A stretch of DNA of 64,000 nucleotides from contig CANMWG010000003.1 of NCBI GenBank assembly GCA_947501555.1, forward strand, positions 1 to 64,000, given 5' to 3'. The first letter of the stretch is position 1. The number at the start of each line of letters is the position of its first letter. Position numbers and translations under genes: made by a program. The notes beneath the pieces were generated by a model that saw nothing but the letters and a program-made list of their open reading frames with translations, was not told the origin of the DNA and made no database searches. The DNA is from an uncultured Paracoccaceae bacterium. Lineage in GTDB: Bacteria; Pseudomonadota; Alphaproteobacteria; Rhodobacterales; Rhodobacteraceae. Shown here in pieces: positions 35,011 to 44,967 of the stretch.

Positions 35011-36126
35011 ATGACAAAGCCGCATCTTACCCCGCTCGCCCAATCGCTTCCTGCATCCGTCCCATTTGTGGGCCCCGAGGCGCAGGAACGCGCCCAAGGC
35101 TCCCCCTTCAAGGCACGACTAGGGGCCAATGAAAGCACCTTCGGCCCCTCCCCCAAAGCCATCGCCGCCATGCAAAAAGCCGCGTCCGAAGTCTGGATGT
35201 ATGGCGACCCCGAAAGCCACGACCTGCGGCAGGCCTTGGCCAAACACCACAATATCGGCCCCGACAACATCATGATCGGCGAAGGGATCGACACGCTGCT
35301 TGGGGTGCTCGTGCGGCTCTACGTGACGGCAGGCGATGCGGTTGTGACATCAGCGGGGGCCTACCCCACCTTCAACTACCACGTGGCAGGCTTCGGCGGC
35401 ACACTGCACACCGTGCCCTACAAGAACGACCACGAAGACCCCGACGCGCTGATCGCAAAAGCGCGCGAAACCAACGCAAAACTGATCTACATCGCCAACC
35501 CCGACAACCCGATGGGCACCTGGCACAACGCGGCACGCATGCAGCAGATGATCGACGCAGTGCCGCCCGGTTGCCTGCTGGTGCTCGACGAAGCCTACAT
35601 CGAACTGGCCCCCGAAGGGACAGCACCCGCCATCGACACCAGCGCAGATAACGTGATCCGGATGCGAACATTCTCCAAAGCGCACGGAATGGCCGGGGCA
35701 CGTGTCGGCTATGCCATCAGTACGGCCGAAGTGATCAACGGGTTCAACAAAGTCCGCAACCACTTTGGGATGTCACGGATCAGCCAAGCGGGTGCCCTTG
35801 CGGCGCTGGAAGACCGCGCGTGGCTCGATCATATCAAATCACAGGTCAGCTCCGCCCGCGACACCATCGGGCAAATCGCAGCAGACAACGGGCTGACCGC
35901 ACTGCCCTCGGCCACAAATTTCGTGGCCATCGATTGCGGGCACGATGGGGCCTTCGCCAGCGGCGTCCTGGTGGGGCTGATCAAGGCCGGGGTCTTTGTG
36001 CGGATGCCCTTCGTCGCCCCACAAAACCGGTGCATCCGGATCAGCTGCGGAACGGCAGAGCAATTAGACGCCTTCGCAGCGGCATTTCCAGACGCCATAC
36101 AAGCGGCACACGATAAATTAGGATGA
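35011..36126 (+). CDS. PLP-dependent aminotransferase, HisC-like (class I/II)
   Basis: 371 residues. Fold-type I features: RLGANESTFGPSPKAIAAM at the N-terminus (substrate loop), DPESHDLRQALA, YIANPDNPMGTWH, VLDEAYIEL (PLP-binding Asp) and the PLP lysine in RTFSKAHGMAGARVGY. It resembles histidinol-phosphate and aromatic aminotransferases. With no his genes nearby, a second HisC-type or aromatic transaminase is as likely as HisC itself. Confidence 0.9.
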   Translation: MTKPHLTPLAQSLPASVPFVGPEAQERAQGSPFKARLGANESTFGPSPKAIAAMQKAASEVWMYGDPESHDLRQALAKHHNIGPDNIMIGEGIDTLLGVLVRLYVTAGDAVVTSAGAYPTFNYHVAGFGGTLHTVPYKNDHEDPDALIAKARETNAKLIYIANPDNPMGTWHNAARMQQMIDAVPPGCLLVLDEAYIELAPEGTAPAIDTSADNVIRMRTFSKAHGMAGARVGYAISTAEVINGFNKVRNHFGMSRISQAGALAALEDRAWLDHIKSQVSSARDTIGQIAADNGLTALPSATNFVAIDCGHDGAFASGVLVGLIKAGVFVRMPFVAPQNRCIRISCGTAEQLDAFAAAFPDAIQAAHDKLG

Positions 36127-36176
36127 TTTTCAGGGATGATTTGCTAGGCTTTGGCCATCTGCCCAAGGAATCCGCC

Positions 36177-36362
36177 ATGTCAGACCGCCCACCGATCCAA
36201 GCCGTTGAAGATTACACAGATGCATTCCTGACCACGCTGGGCGTGTTCTTATTCATGGTGTTCTGGATGATCGCAGCGGCACTGGGATATCTCTGGGTGG
36301 TGATCACGGCCTATGTGATTGATCTGACGTTCAAATGGGTTGGTCACCTGCGGCGGGAATGA
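36177..36362 (+). CDS. Small membrane protein of unknown function
   Basis: 61 residues from the ATG at 36177, which has AAGGAA upstream. A charged N-terminus (SDRPPIQAVEDYTDAF) is followed by one long hydrophobic region (about 20-50, LGVFLFMVFWMIAAALGYLWVVITAYVI) and a basic end. It may be cotranscribed with the aminotransferase 50 bp upstream. No family recognised. Confidence 0.65.
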   Translation: MSDRPPIQAVEDYTDAFLTTLGVFLFMVFWMIAAALGYLWVVITAYVIDLTFKWVGHLRRE

Positions 36363-36565
36363 CAAACGCGGAACCACAGTTTATGGAATTTCCGCTTCGC
36401 GGGACAAAACCGACCTCGCCAATCACGAGGCCAATGTCTGCTTGTCAAATGCTGATCCAGCGGTGAGACGTACCAACGGCGGGGAAGGAGACATTCTCCG
36501 CAGGACCGAAACTGGCAATATTAGTGCTAGATGAAAGGTAACTTCCGCGAAGTTGACGCAGAGTA

Positions 36566-36608
36566 TCGGCGCGATAAGAAGTTATTGTCCTTCTTTCTGT
36601 CGCGCCGA
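36566..36608 (-). terminator. Strong stem-loop after the iron-transport operon
   Basis: TCGGCGCGA (36566-36574) and TCGCGCCGA (36600-36608) form a perfect 9-bp stem, with an inner AGAAG/CTTCT stem. It lies 18 bp past the stop of the binding-protein gene. There is no U run, so it may be an mRNA 3'-end stabiliser rather than a classic terminator. Confidence 0.55.
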
Positions 36609-36625
36609 CTGGTCTTGTGTGCAGA

Positions 36626-37603
36626 TTACCCTTCGAATGGTACGAAGTCGCGTGTCACAATGCTTGCCAGATAGATCGCCAGCACTTCTGACATCGATTG
36701 AAAGCTCAATGCGCGCATCGGTTCACGGGCGATAAAGATGTGCTGATTGTGCTTTGGCGCATGAAGAACCTGATCCCATCCAGGCACAAATACATCCCAG
36801 TACCCGCTGATTTCAGCCGGAGGCGCACGGAAGTGTTCGGCGTAAGAGCTCACAAGGAAGTCAGCATCAATGAGTTGCACCTGCTCTGGGCTCAGGTCCA
36901 GACGTTCACCATCGATATTCTCAATCAGCTCTGGCTTGGAAAAGCCAAGCTCATCCAACACATTGCTCATCGCGCCATAGACTTTGTACACCCGGAAACG
37001 ATCGTCGCGCACTTCAGCAATGGCGACCGACACTTTGGACGGATCACCGATCATCTGTTCCACCAAGGCCCGTCCTTCATTGAGCCGGAAATCATAGACG
37101 GCCTGCAGCTCTTCAAAGCGGTCCAAACGACCTGCCGCATCGGCGATCCGCCGGTAGCGTTCGCGCGCAGAATTGGACCAGATGTTGATAATCACTGTTG
37201 GTGCAATTTCGGCCAGTTGGTCGTATTGTTCGGCGCGATAGTCGGGCAATAAAATCAGGTCGGGGTTCAGGCTTGCGATGGCCTCAAAATCGGGCTGCGT
37301 GGATGTGCCGACGTGGGTGATGCCGCCTTCGGTAAATCTGGTGTGGAACAAGTCATAGGCCCCCCGGATCACAGGCTCACCATTGTTGACGCCGTCGATG
37401 ATGTTGCCGGTTGAACCAACGATTGGGGCGCCGAGTTCAACAAGCGGTGCTGTGAATTGCTCACCACGCAGCGAGACAATGCGCTCGGCCTGAAGGGGGA
37501 TATCGACCACGTTGCCAGCCCCATCGGTGAACGATCGGGTGTCTTGGGCAAGGCCCATACTGGCACTCAGGGAAAGTGCTGCAGCGATTAGGATATGTTT
37601 CAT
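36626..37603 (-). CDS. Siderophore/iron ABC transporter substrate-binding protein
   Basis: 325 residues, FecB/BtuF type. A signal peptide (KHILIAAALSLSASMGLAQ) is followed by DGAGNVVDIPLQAERIVSL and NPDLILLPDYR, typical of Fe(III)-siderophore binding proteins. The start lies behind AAAAGAGG. It is last in a four-gene operon (ATPase, permease, permease, binding protein), 20 bp after the second permease. The ligand is inferred as an iron chelate; heme or cobalamin are less likely but not excluded. Confidence 0.9.
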   Translation of the reverse strand: MKHILIAAALSLSASMGLAQDTRSFTDGAGNVVDIPLQAERIVSLRGEQFTAPLVELGAPIVGSTGNIIDGVNNGEPVIRGAYDLFHTRFTEGGITHVGTSTQPDFEAIASLNPDLILLPDYRAEQYDQLAEIAPTVIINIWSNSARERYRRIADAAGRLDRFEELQAVYDFRLNEGRALVEQMIGDPSKVSVAIAEVRDDRFRVYKVYGAMSNVLDELGFSKPELIENIDGERLDLSPEQVQLIDADFLVSSYAEHFRAPPAEISGYWDVFVPGWDQVLHAPKHNQHIFIAREPMRALSFQSMSEVLAIYLASIVTRDFVPFEG

Positions 37604-37623
37604 GCGTTAACCTCTTTTGAAGA

Positions 37624-38670
37624 CTATAGCTGGCTGGTTTTGGCTCGCTGGATGATAAGAAAGATGAATAGGGGCACCCCCAGAACCGCAGATACCAGAC
37701 CTGCGGGGAACTGAATGGGCGCGGCAATAGTGCGGCCGATCAGATCTGCACCAGAGACCAGGACGCCCCCGGTCAACGCAGACAAGACCAATCGCCCGCC
37801 GGTGCCGGATGGTGCCAAACGTTGCGCGAGCTGTGGCGCAAGCAAACCGATGAACCCCATTGGGCCCGCAGCCGAGACGGCAAAGGCCGCCAAACCGACC
37901 GCTAAGGTAATGACCAAAAACCGATCTCGGCGCACCCGTACCCCAAAGGAAATCGCAACCTCTGGCCCGAATTGGAAAGCCGCCATCGGGCGCGCGGACC
38001 ACACCACCGCAGGCAAGCAGACGGCAAAGCACAGCCCCAGAATATAGCATGTGGTCCAGGTCACCGTGTGCACAGAGCCCGCAAGCCAGCCTAATGCGCC
38101 CATCGCTTGATTGATATTCCCATAGGCCAGCATCGCGGAGGTGCCTGCGCTGATCATGGCCGCAACGCCGATCCCCACCAAAATGAACCGCATTGACGCC
38201 GTCGATTGCTTGCCCGCTGCAATGGCCTGCACCAGCAATGCCGCCGACATCCCACCTGCGAAGGCGGCAACAGGTCGCGCGCCTAATGGCACGTCAGGCC
38301 AAAGCACGATCAGGGCCACAACGGCCAGACTTGCCCCTTGGCTCACACCCACAAGCGACGGATCTGCGATCGGATTGCGCGTTACATTCTGAAGCATCGC
38401 ACCAGACAATGCGAACATGGCCCCCACAAGACATGCGGCGACGAAGCGCGGAATCCGCAGTTTCCAAACGACGGTGGCCTGCGTCCCCTCTTCCGGGGCC
38501 CATAGGACCCTGAAAGCCTCAGCGACGGACATGTCGTAGCTTCCAAAGCCAAGGCTCATGGCGAAGATCATGATCAACGCGCCGATCAGCCCGCAGGCGA
38601 CCCATAGTACCAGCTGCGTCAGTTTCAGAGCAAAGCGCCCATTGGCCATTTCGATCACAGATGTCGTCAT
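37624..38670 (-). CDS. Iron-siderophore ABC permease (FecCD family), second
   Basis: 348 residues from the ATG at 38670, which overlaps the stop of the first permease (ATGA). About nine to ten membrane spans; FecCD motifs GAMLQNVTRNPIADPSLVGVSQGA and AAGPMGFIGLLAPQLAQRL are seen. In-phase upstream codons to 38772 belong to the other permease and are not used. It pairs with the first permease as the channel. Confidence 0.92.
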   Translation of the reverse strand: MTTSVIEMANGRFALKLTQLVLWVACGLIGALIMIFAMSLGFGSYDMSVAEAFRVLWAPEEGTQATVVWKLRIPRFVAACLVGAMFALSGAMLQNVTRNPIADPSLVGVSQGASLAVVALIVLWPDVPLGARPVAAFAGGMSAALLVQAIAAGKQSTASMRFILVGIGVAAMISAGTSAMLAYGNINQAMGALGWLAGSVHTVTWTTCYILGLCFAVCLPAVVWSARPMAAFQFGPEVAISFGVRVRRDRFLVITLAVGLAAFAVSAAGPMGFIGLLAPQLAQRLAPSGTGGRLVLSALTGGVLVSGADLIGRTIAAPIQFPAGLVSAVLGVPLFIFLIIQRAKTSQL

Positions 38671-39650
38671 AGAACGCGCCGCACGAGCAAAAGAAACAAA
38701 GGCGCGCCCAGCAACGACGTCACAATCCCCGTCGCGATTTCTGCGGGTGCAAAGATGGTGCGTGCCAGGCAATCAACGGCCAATAAGAAAGCGGCGCCAA
38801 AGATCGCAGAAAACGGAATGATCCGGCTGTAATCAGACCCGACAATCAGCCGGACTGCATGGGGCACGACAAGGCCCACAAAGCCAAGCGGGCCAGCAAT
38901 GCTGACGGCACTGGCTGTCAAGACAACAACGCTGATCAGCAATTGCGCGCTGAGCGCTTTGGCGTTCACCCCAAGGCCCGTTGCGGCCTCATGGCCCATC
39001 GATAACGCGGTGACCTTTCGCGCTGAGAGCAAGGCGATCAGCAGGCCCCCTAATAGCCACGGCAGGGCAAAGGGGAGTTTCTGGGCGGCCGTGTTGCTGA
39101 TTGCGCCGGTGAGCCAAATCCGAAAGATGCTGAAGCTTTCTTCATTCAACAAATTGGTGACCGATACAAACGCACCCAGCAATGCCGACACCGCTGCCCC
39201 GGCCAAGAGCAGCACAGCAGGGCCTCCGCGATTTGGCACCGCCAACGTGATTGCGAAAACGAGGCAGGCGGCAGCGAGTGCGCCAATGGCCGCCAAAGCC
39301 GGGATCCATGCATCATTCCCGATCCCAAACCACCCCGCCCCAATGACCACACCAAAAGAGGCCCCGTTCATCAACGCCAAGAGCCCCGGTTCGGCCAGAG
39401 GATTGCGGGTGACGCCCTGCATCAAAGCCCCCGCAACAGCCAGTGCGGCCCCCACGGCCATGGCAGCAAACATGCGCGGTGCGCGCATCTGACGAATGAC
39501 AATATGATCAAAGTTTTCAGGATCAAAAGCGACAAGCGCAGAGAACACATCAGGCACCGGGATTGGTTTGCTCCCAACCCCGAGATGGATCAGGACCGCA
39601 CTACACAGCAGCATAACGGCAACCAGAAAGCTCTGTAACGGTTTGCTCAT
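38667..39650 (-). CDS. Iron-siderophore ABC permease (FecCD family), first
   Basis: 327 residues from the ATG at 39650. FecCD motifs GALMQGVTRNPLAEPGLLALMNGA and AGPLGFVGLVVPHAVRLIVG are present, with about nine membrane spans. It overlaps the ATPase gene upstream and the second permease downstream by 4 bp each, so all three are coupled. Confidence 0.92.
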   Translation of the reverse strand: MSKPLQSFLVAVMLLCSAVLIHLGVGSKPIPVPDVFSALVAFDPENFDHIVIRQMRAPRMFAAMAVGAALAVAGALMQGVTRNPLAEPGLLALMNGASFGVVIGAGWFGIGNDAWIPALAAIGALAAACLVFAITLAVPNRGGPAVLLLAGAAVSALLGAFVSVTNLLNEESFSIFRIWLTGAISNTAAQKLPFALPWLLGGLLIALLSARKVTALSMGHEAATGLGVNAKALSAQLLISVVVLTASAVSIAGPLGFVGLVVPHAVRLIVGSDYSRIIPFSAIFGAAFLLAVDCLARTIFAPAEIATGIVTSLLGAPLFLLLVRRVL

Positions 39651-40462
39651 AAGGCAACGGCTTGTGGCGCAGTAACCGGACCTGCGCCGGTCCGCGGTAT
39701 ACACACGGGCAGACCTGTTTCGGGTGCAAAGACGACGTCGGCGGAGAGGTCGAAGACCTCTTTCAAGTTCTCCGGCGTCAAGACTTCTGACACCGGGCCA
39801 TCGACCACAATCTGGCCGCTCTTCATCATGATCATACGGTCCGCAAAGCTCGCGGCGACGTTCAGATCATGCAGTACGACCAACACCGTTCGTTGGTCCG
39901 TGTGGGCAATGTCGCGCAGTAAGGTCATCAAATCGACCTGCACCTTCAAGTCCAGAAAGGTGGTTGGTTCATCCAAAAGCAAGACAGGCGTGTCTTGCGC
40001 CAAGATCATGGCAATCCAACAGCGTTGTCTTTGCCCACCGGACAGCTCTACAATAGGTCGGCCGGCAAGCTCTGCCACCTTTGTTTGCCGCATGACCCGC
40101 TCGACCACATCGGTGTCGGCCTGGGACCATTGCCGCCACAAGCTCTGATGCGGGAAGCGGCCTTGGGAAACAAGTTCTCGGACCGTCAAACCTTCTGGCG
40201 CTATTGGCCCCTGAGGCAACAGCGCCAGTTGTTTCGCCACATTTTTTGTCGGCGTGGCGTGAACATCCAAATCCTGAAGGCGTACACGACCGCTTTGAAG
40301 CGGCAGAACGCGCGCCATCGCCTTCAACAAAGTCGATTTGCCACAACCGTTTGGACCGACAAGCACAGTCAGCTCGCCGCTGTTCGTCGACAGCGACGCG
40401 CCCGAAACGATTTTCGTTGCGCCATAAGCCACGTGGACATCTTCAACAGTGAGGTTGGTCAA
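39647..40462 (-). CDS. Iron-siderophore ABC ATPase
   Basis: 271 residues with Walker A GPNGCGKST, signature LSGGQRQRCWIA, Walker B PVLLLDEPTTFLD and switch VLHDLN: a FepC/FecE-type ATPase (the TTFLD form is typical). The likely start is TTG at 40462; no ATG fits, an in-frame TGA lies just upstream, and AGGTGA provides a ribosome site. It is the first gene of the operon. No Fur, Irr or RirA box was convincing in the 270-bp upstream spacer, although iron control would be expected. Confidence 0.9.
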   Translation of the reverse strand: MTNLTVEDVHVAYGATKIVSGASLSTNSGELTVLVGPNGCGKSTLLKAMARVLPLQSGRVRLQDLDVHATPTKNVAKQLALLPQGPIAPEGLTVRELVSQGRFPHQSLWRQWSQADTDVVERVMRQTKVAELAGRPIVELSGGQRQRCWIAMILAQDTPVLLLDEPTTFLDLKVQVDLMTLLRDIAHTDQRTVLVVLHDLNVAASFADRMIMMKSGQIVVDGPVSEVLTPENLKEVFDLSADVVFAPETGLPVCIPRTGAGPVTAPQAVAL

Positions 40463-40732
40463 GGATCACCTGCAGCAGCTTTATCCGACTATTTTTATCA
40501 ACTACACAGATTCCGCAACTGATGAAAACCCCTAGCGGCTGTAGGTTTGCCGATATTGACTCAAATGTTGAATTCACAACTGGTGGCAGTGGGTAGAGCC
40601 ACAGTCGAACAAAAAAGGGAACCGACCAATGTCTGGATCGGGGGGCTATTTCGGTGACAAATTTGTCTGTTTCCAGAAAGCAGACTCTCGCTGCGATACA
40701 GAATTTCGGTAAATTGGGCTCAAACCCGCCAT

Positions 40733-41908
40733 TTACCCATTCGCAATCACACCTGATGCCGCTTCCAACGCCCCGCCCCCGTGCGGCACGTCCAGCGCCT
40801 TGAGACCGGCATCAATCGTGCCCAGAACGCCCATGATCATATGCGCGTTCACATGGCCCATATGACCAACCCGAAAATAGGCATCCGCCGGGTCGCGGCC
40901 CAAACCGATCCCAAGGGTCAAACCGCATGTGGTCTCACACCAATGGCGCAGAGCATTTCCCGTTGGTGATCCAATCTCAACCGAAGTTACCGCATGGGAC
41001 CGGCAGGCTGGGTCGGCAATGTTCATCTTCACTGGACCCGTGGCAGACCAGCAATCAAACGCCGCCCAAACGGTGCGGGCCAATGTGGTATGACGGGCAA
41101 AGACAGCCTCCAACCCCTCGGCCATCATCATATCAAGGGCAGTACGCAACCCATAGATATGATGGGTCGGGGCTGTGCCGTTGAAATACTGAAAATACAT
41201 CTCGGGATCGACCCGCGGACGCCAATTCCAATAACTGGTGACACAATCACCCTGGGCGGCATCGGCCTTGGCGTTAAACCAGACAAAGCTGATCCCCGCA
41301 GGGGTCATCAGCCCCTTTTGACAGCCAGAGACCATGACATCGACGCCCCAGGCATCCATCTCAAACCGGTCACAGCCCAGCGAGGCAATGCAATCAGCCA
41401 TCAGCAAGGCGGGGTGGCCGACACGGTCCATCGTTGCGCGCAGACCGGCAATATCGTTTTTGACGCTGGTTGACGTATCCACATGGACGGCCAAAACCGC
41501 CTTGATGCGGCCTTCTGTGTCTGCGGCAAGATGGGCGGCCACGCGGTCCAGATCAATCGGTGACTGGGCACCGTAATCGATGGTCTCAACCTTGGCGCCC
41601 ACCCCACGGGCCATTTCACCCCAGCCAATCCCAAATCGACCGGTCGCCAGGACCAAGACCGTGTCACCGCGGGACAACACATTGGCCAGGGCGGCCTCCC
41701 ATGCGGCATGCCCATTGCCAATGTAAATGGCCACATTCTGATCAGTCATGGCGATGGTTTTCAGGTCTGGGATCAGACTTGCGGTGACGTCATGCAGCTC
41801 GCCTTCATAGATATTGGGCGAGGCACGATGCATGGCCTGCAAAACCTGATCAGGAATGACAGAAGGACCTGGAATGGCAAGATAGGCGCGACCGTTAGAC
41901 AAAGACAT
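40733..41908 (-). CDS. Alanine/serine-glyoxylate-type aminotransferase (class V)
   Basis: 391 residues from the ATG at 41908 (MSLSNGRAYLAIPGPSVIPD), the usual family N-terminus; an earlier in-phase start at 41971 is disfavoured. PLP enzyme of fold type I, class V: IYIGNGHAAWEAAL, LLMADCIASLGCDRFEMDAWGVDVMVSGCQKGLMTPAGISFV with the PLP lysine in GCQKGL. It likely moves an amino group to glyoxylate, from serine or alanine. It could serve the serine cycle, photorespiration-like glyoxylate handling or taurine/purine catabolism; its neighbours do not decide. Confidence 0.9.
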   Translation of the reverse strand: MSLSNGRAYLAIPGPSVIPDQVLQAMHRASPNIYEGELHDVTASLIPDLKTIAMTDQNVAIYIGNGHAAWEAALANVLSRGDTVLVLATGRFGIGWGEMARGVGAKVETIDYGAQSPIDLDRVAAHLAADTEGRIKAVLAVHVDTSTSVKNDIAGLRATMDRVGHPALLMADCIASLGCDRFEMDAWGVDVMVSGCQKGLMTPAGISFVWFNAKADAAQGDCVTSYWNWRPRVDPEMYFQYFNGTAPTHHIYGLRTALDMMMAEGLEAVFARHTTLARTVWAAFDCWSATGPVKMNIADPACRSHAVTSVEIGSPTGNALRHWCETTCGLTLGIGLGRDPADAYFRVGHMGHVNAHMIMGVLGTIDAGLKALDVPHGGGALEAASGVIANG

Positions 41909-42036
41909 GAAGGAGGCTTTCCGAAAGAGTTTCAGGGCGACACTAACGCCGGACTTTGCAGGGTCAAGCATCGCAAACTTGCCCTTACCCCCTATTTACG
42001 ATTAGACCGATTTGAACCTGACGCAAAAGGCGCTGC

Positions 42037-43827
42037 ATGGCACCCCCGACCCCACGACCTGGACAAGAAAGCTCGCAATCAGCCTTCACACTGTTCTGGT
42101 GGCTGTGGAAAGATTATCTACGGTTTCACAAGAAGCTTCTGATCTTTGCGTTGCTGCTGATGGCGATCGAAGGGTCAACCTTGGCACTGCTCAGCCGCAT
42201 GGTCCAACCAATGTTCGATCAGGTTTTTGACGCGGGCAATACCTCTGCGCTCTATTGGGTGGGCCTTGGTATCATGGGGATCTTCATGCTCCGCGCAGTG
42301 ACCTCATCGGGCCAGAAAATCCTGATGACCATGGTCAAGGAACGGACCGCAGGGGCGATGCGACGCAACCTGCTCCGGCATCTGATGGGACTGGACAGTG
42401 CATTTTATCAGACAAACCCGCCCGGACAACTCATCGAACGGGTGCAAGGGGATGTAGGGGCGATCAACTCGGTCTGGAGCAGCATTGTCACAGCATTGGG
42501 CCGGGACCTGATTTCGCTAATTGGATTGCTGGGCGTGGCACTCTGGATCGATTGGCGCTGGACGCTGCTGGCCGTTGTGGGCATCCCGCTACTGGTCCTG
42601 CCATCACTGCTTGTGCAGGCCTATATCCGGCGTCGGGCCCGTGAAACGCGCGAAATCGCAGGGCGCATTTCAACGCGGCTGGACGAGGTGTTTCATGGGA
42701 TTAATCCGATCAAGCTGAACTCACTCGAAGAATACCAAGCTAAGCGGTACGATTTGCTGATCGCTGAAGGGATCAAGGCCAACGTCAAGACGGCAACCGG
42801 CCAAGCGGCTGTACCTGCTTTGATTGATATCATGACCGGGATCGGATTCCTGGGGGTCCTGATCTATGGCGGATCCGAAATTATCGCAGGCAACAAGACC
42901 AACGGCGAATTCATGGCATTCTTCACGGCAATGGGGCTGGCCTTTGACCCGTTGCGTCGGCTTGGCGCGATGAGCGGGCAATGGCAAAAGGCGGCGGCGA
43001 GCGTGGAACGGCTGCAATACGTACTGAATCTGGCACCAACCATTGTCTCGCCCGCACAGCCCAAGGCTCTGCCGCAAGGCTTGCCTGAAATCACCCTTGA
43101 GAATGTGCATCTGAGCTACGGCGACCTGCCCGTGTTACGCGGAGCCAGCTTCGTGGCGAAAGCAGGTAAGACCACCGCCCTTGTCGGGGCCTCTGGGGCG
43201 GGCAAAAGCACCGTGTTCAATGTGCTGACACGGCTTGTCGAACCTCATAGCGGCGCAGTGAAAATCAACGATCTGCCCATCAGTAGCCTCGACCTTTTTG
43301 AACTGCGCGGCCTGTTTTCTGTAGTGGCCCAAGATGCTGCCTTGTTTGATGAAAGTGTCCGAGACAACATCTTGTTGGGGCGCGATAACATAGATCAAGC
43401 CAAGTTAAACTCTGTCCTTGAAGCGGCTCACATCAGTGACTTCCTGCCACGATTGACAAACGGGCTGGACGGGCTTGCCGGACCACGCGGATCCAATCTT
43501 TCGGGCGGGCAAAGGCAGCGGGTCGCCATCGGGCGGGCCTTGCTGCGGGATACACCGATCTTGCTATTGGACGAAGCAACCAGCGCGCTCGACACGAAAT
43601 CTGAAGCCATCGTGCAATCGGCCCTTGAACAGCTTTCGGACGGGCGCACCACACTCGTGATCGCGCATAGGTTATCGACCGTGCGGGATGCAGATAGCAT
43701 TGTCGTCATGGATCAAGGCGAGGTCGTTGACCAAGGAACCCATGACGAACTGCTTGAACGGGGCGGTATCTATGCCGATCTCTATAACATGCAATTCAAA
43801 CGGAACCCGGAGAACGACAATGGCTGA
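42037..43827 (+). CDS. ABC transporter with fused permease and ATPase, MsbA-like
   Basis: 596 residues, half-transporter size. Six membrane helices occupy about 25-330, with the exporter motif near NPPGQLIERVQGDV. The ATPase has Walker A GASGAGKST, Q-loop VAQDAALFDESVRDNILLG, signature LSGGQRQRVAIGRALL, Walker B PILLLDEATSALD and H-loop VIAHRLST. It is the exporter type that flips lipids or drugs; MsbA-like lipid A transport is one possibility. Its 3' end overlaps the ygfZ-like gene by 8 bp. Confidence 0.92.
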   Translation: MAPPTPRPGQESSQSAFTLFWWLWKDYLRFHKKLLIFALLLMAIEGSTLALLSRMVQPMFDQVFDAGNTSALYWVGLGIMGIFMLRAVTSSGQKILMTMVKERTAGAMRRNLLRHLMGLDSAFYQTNPPGQLIERVQGDVGAINSVWSSIVTALGRDLISLIGLLGVALWIDWRWTLLAVVGIPLLVLPSLLVQAYIRRRARETREIAGRISTRLDEVFHGINPIKLNSLEEYQAKRYDLLIAEGIKANVKTATGQAAVPALIDIMTGIGFLGVLIYGGSEIIAGNKTNGEFMAFFTAMGLAFDPLRRLGAMSGQWQKAAASVERLQYVLNLAPTIVSPAQPKALPQGLPEITLENVHLSYGDLPVLRGASFVAKAGKTTALVGASGAGKSTVFNVLTRLVEPHSGAVKINDLPISSLDLFELRGLFSVVAQDAALFDESVRDNILLGRDNIDQAKLNSVLEAAHISDFLPRLTNGLDGLAGPRGSNLSGGQRQRVAIGRALLRDTPILLLDEATSALDTKSEAIVQSALEQLSDGRTTLVIAHRLSTVRDADSIVVMDQGEVVDQGTHDELLERGGIYADLYNMQFKRNPENDNG

Positions 43828-44554
43828 GCGGACAGTGATCGGGATCACCGGCACCGACCGGGTGTCCTTCCTGCAAGGACTTGTCACCAATGATGTAGAA
43901 AAGGCGAAAGACGGGCTGGTCTACGCAGCCCTATTGACGCCGCAAGGGAAATTCATCGCCGATTTCTTCGTCTTGGAACAAGACGAACGGCTCTTGATCG
44001 ATGTGGCCAGCAGCCACGCTGCAACCTTGGCACCGCGGCTTGCGATGTACCGACTGCGGGCGGCCATCGACATTTCAGAGACCAATTTGATCGTCTCACG
44101 CGGCACCGGCACAGCACCGGCGGACGCTTTCCAAGACCCCAGACACCCCGATCTCGGTTGGCGGGCCTACGGGGACAGTGACATCGGCGACGGCACCGAT
44201 TGGGACGCACTGCGGGTCGATCTGATGATCCCAGAAACAGGCACCGAACTGACGCCGGACACCTACATCTTGGAAGCCGGGTTCGAGGCGCTTAACGGCG
44301 TCGATTTCAAAAAAGGATGCTACGTCGGGCAAGAAATCGTGGCACGGATGAAACACAAGACCGAACTGAAAAAAGGGCTGACGCAGGTTAGCATCACGGG
44401 TACGGCAAACACCGGAGATGCCATCACCGCGGACGGTAAACCGGCGGGAACATTGCACACTGTTGCGGGCGACAAGGGGCTTGCCTACCTGCGGTTCGAC
44501 CGGGCCACAGGTCCAATGCAAGCCGGTCAGGCCACGCTAACGCGGGTCGGCTGA
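43820..44554 (+). CDS. ygfZ: Folate-binding Fe-S cluster repair protein YgfZ
   Basis: 244 residues. The YgfZ signature KGCYVGQEIVARMKHK (K-G-C-Y-x-G-Q-E) is near residues 156-171, and the GcvT-like tetrahydrofolate fold starts with GITGTDRVSFLQGLVTNDV. It supports assembly or repair of iron-sulfur enzymes. The start at 43820 overlaps the transporter stop by 8 bp and is chosen for the short family N-terminus; an in-phase ATG at 43688 lies within the transporter gene. Confidence 0.92.
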   Translation: MAERTVIGITGTDRVSFLQGLVTNDVEKAKDGLVYAALLTPQGKFIADFFVLEQDERLLIDVASSHAATLAPRLAMYRLRAAIDISETNLIVSRGTGTAPADAFQDPRHPDLGWRAYGDSDIGDGTDWDALRVDLMIPETGTELTPDTYILEAGFEALNGVDFKKGCYVGQEIVARMKHKTELKKGLTQVSITGTANTGDAITADGKPAGTLHTVAGDKGLAYLRFDRATGPMQAGQATLTRVG

Positions 44555-44571
44555 TATATAGGGCATGCGCC

Positions 44572-44952
44572 ATGACATCATCGCGATCACCGATATCTTT
44601 CATTGCGACTACAGAGCCCGGCAAAGCAAAGACCTTCTACAGCGACATCATAGGTCTCGTTTTACTTGAACAATCGCCCTACGCCCTTGCTTTCGGCGAT
44701 GGGGCAAACATGCTGCGGGTTCAAATCGTGGCCGGATTTACGCCTGCATCCCACACCGTGCACGGCTGGCAAGTAACAGATTTGGACCGCGACATCACTG
44801 ATCTGGCGGCAAAAGGCGTCGACTTCCTGAAATTCGACCAACTGCCGCAAGATGCTTCAGGTATTTGGACCAGTCCGGATGGACATAAAATCGCCTGGTT
44901 CAAAGACCCCAGCGAAAACATACTTTCGCTGACGCAATATGCTGAGGCCTAA
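44572..44952 (+). CDS. VOC (glyoxalase/bleomycin-resistance fold) protein
   Basis: 126 residues with the paired beta-alpha-beta-beta-beta units of the VOC superfamily: TTEPGKAKTFYSDIIGLVLLEQSPYALAFGDGANMLRVQ and IWTSPDGHKIAWFKDPSENILSLTQ. The conserved metal ligands are only partly evident. Function unknown. It follows ygfZ by 17 bp and is convergent with efp. Confidence 0.85.
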   Translation: MTSSRSPISFIATTEPGKAKTFYSDIIGLVLLEQSPYALAFGDGANMLRVQIVAGFTPASHTVHGWQVTDLDRDITDLAAKGVDFLKFDQLPQDASGIWTSPDGHKIAWFKDPSENILSLTQYAEA

Positions 44953-44967
44953 GCGAGGGTCGCAACC

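Noticed and set aside
40463..40732. Fur/Irr/RirA box upstream of the iron transporter
   Set aside because: Several AT-rich stretches were examined but none matches a known box well enough to call.
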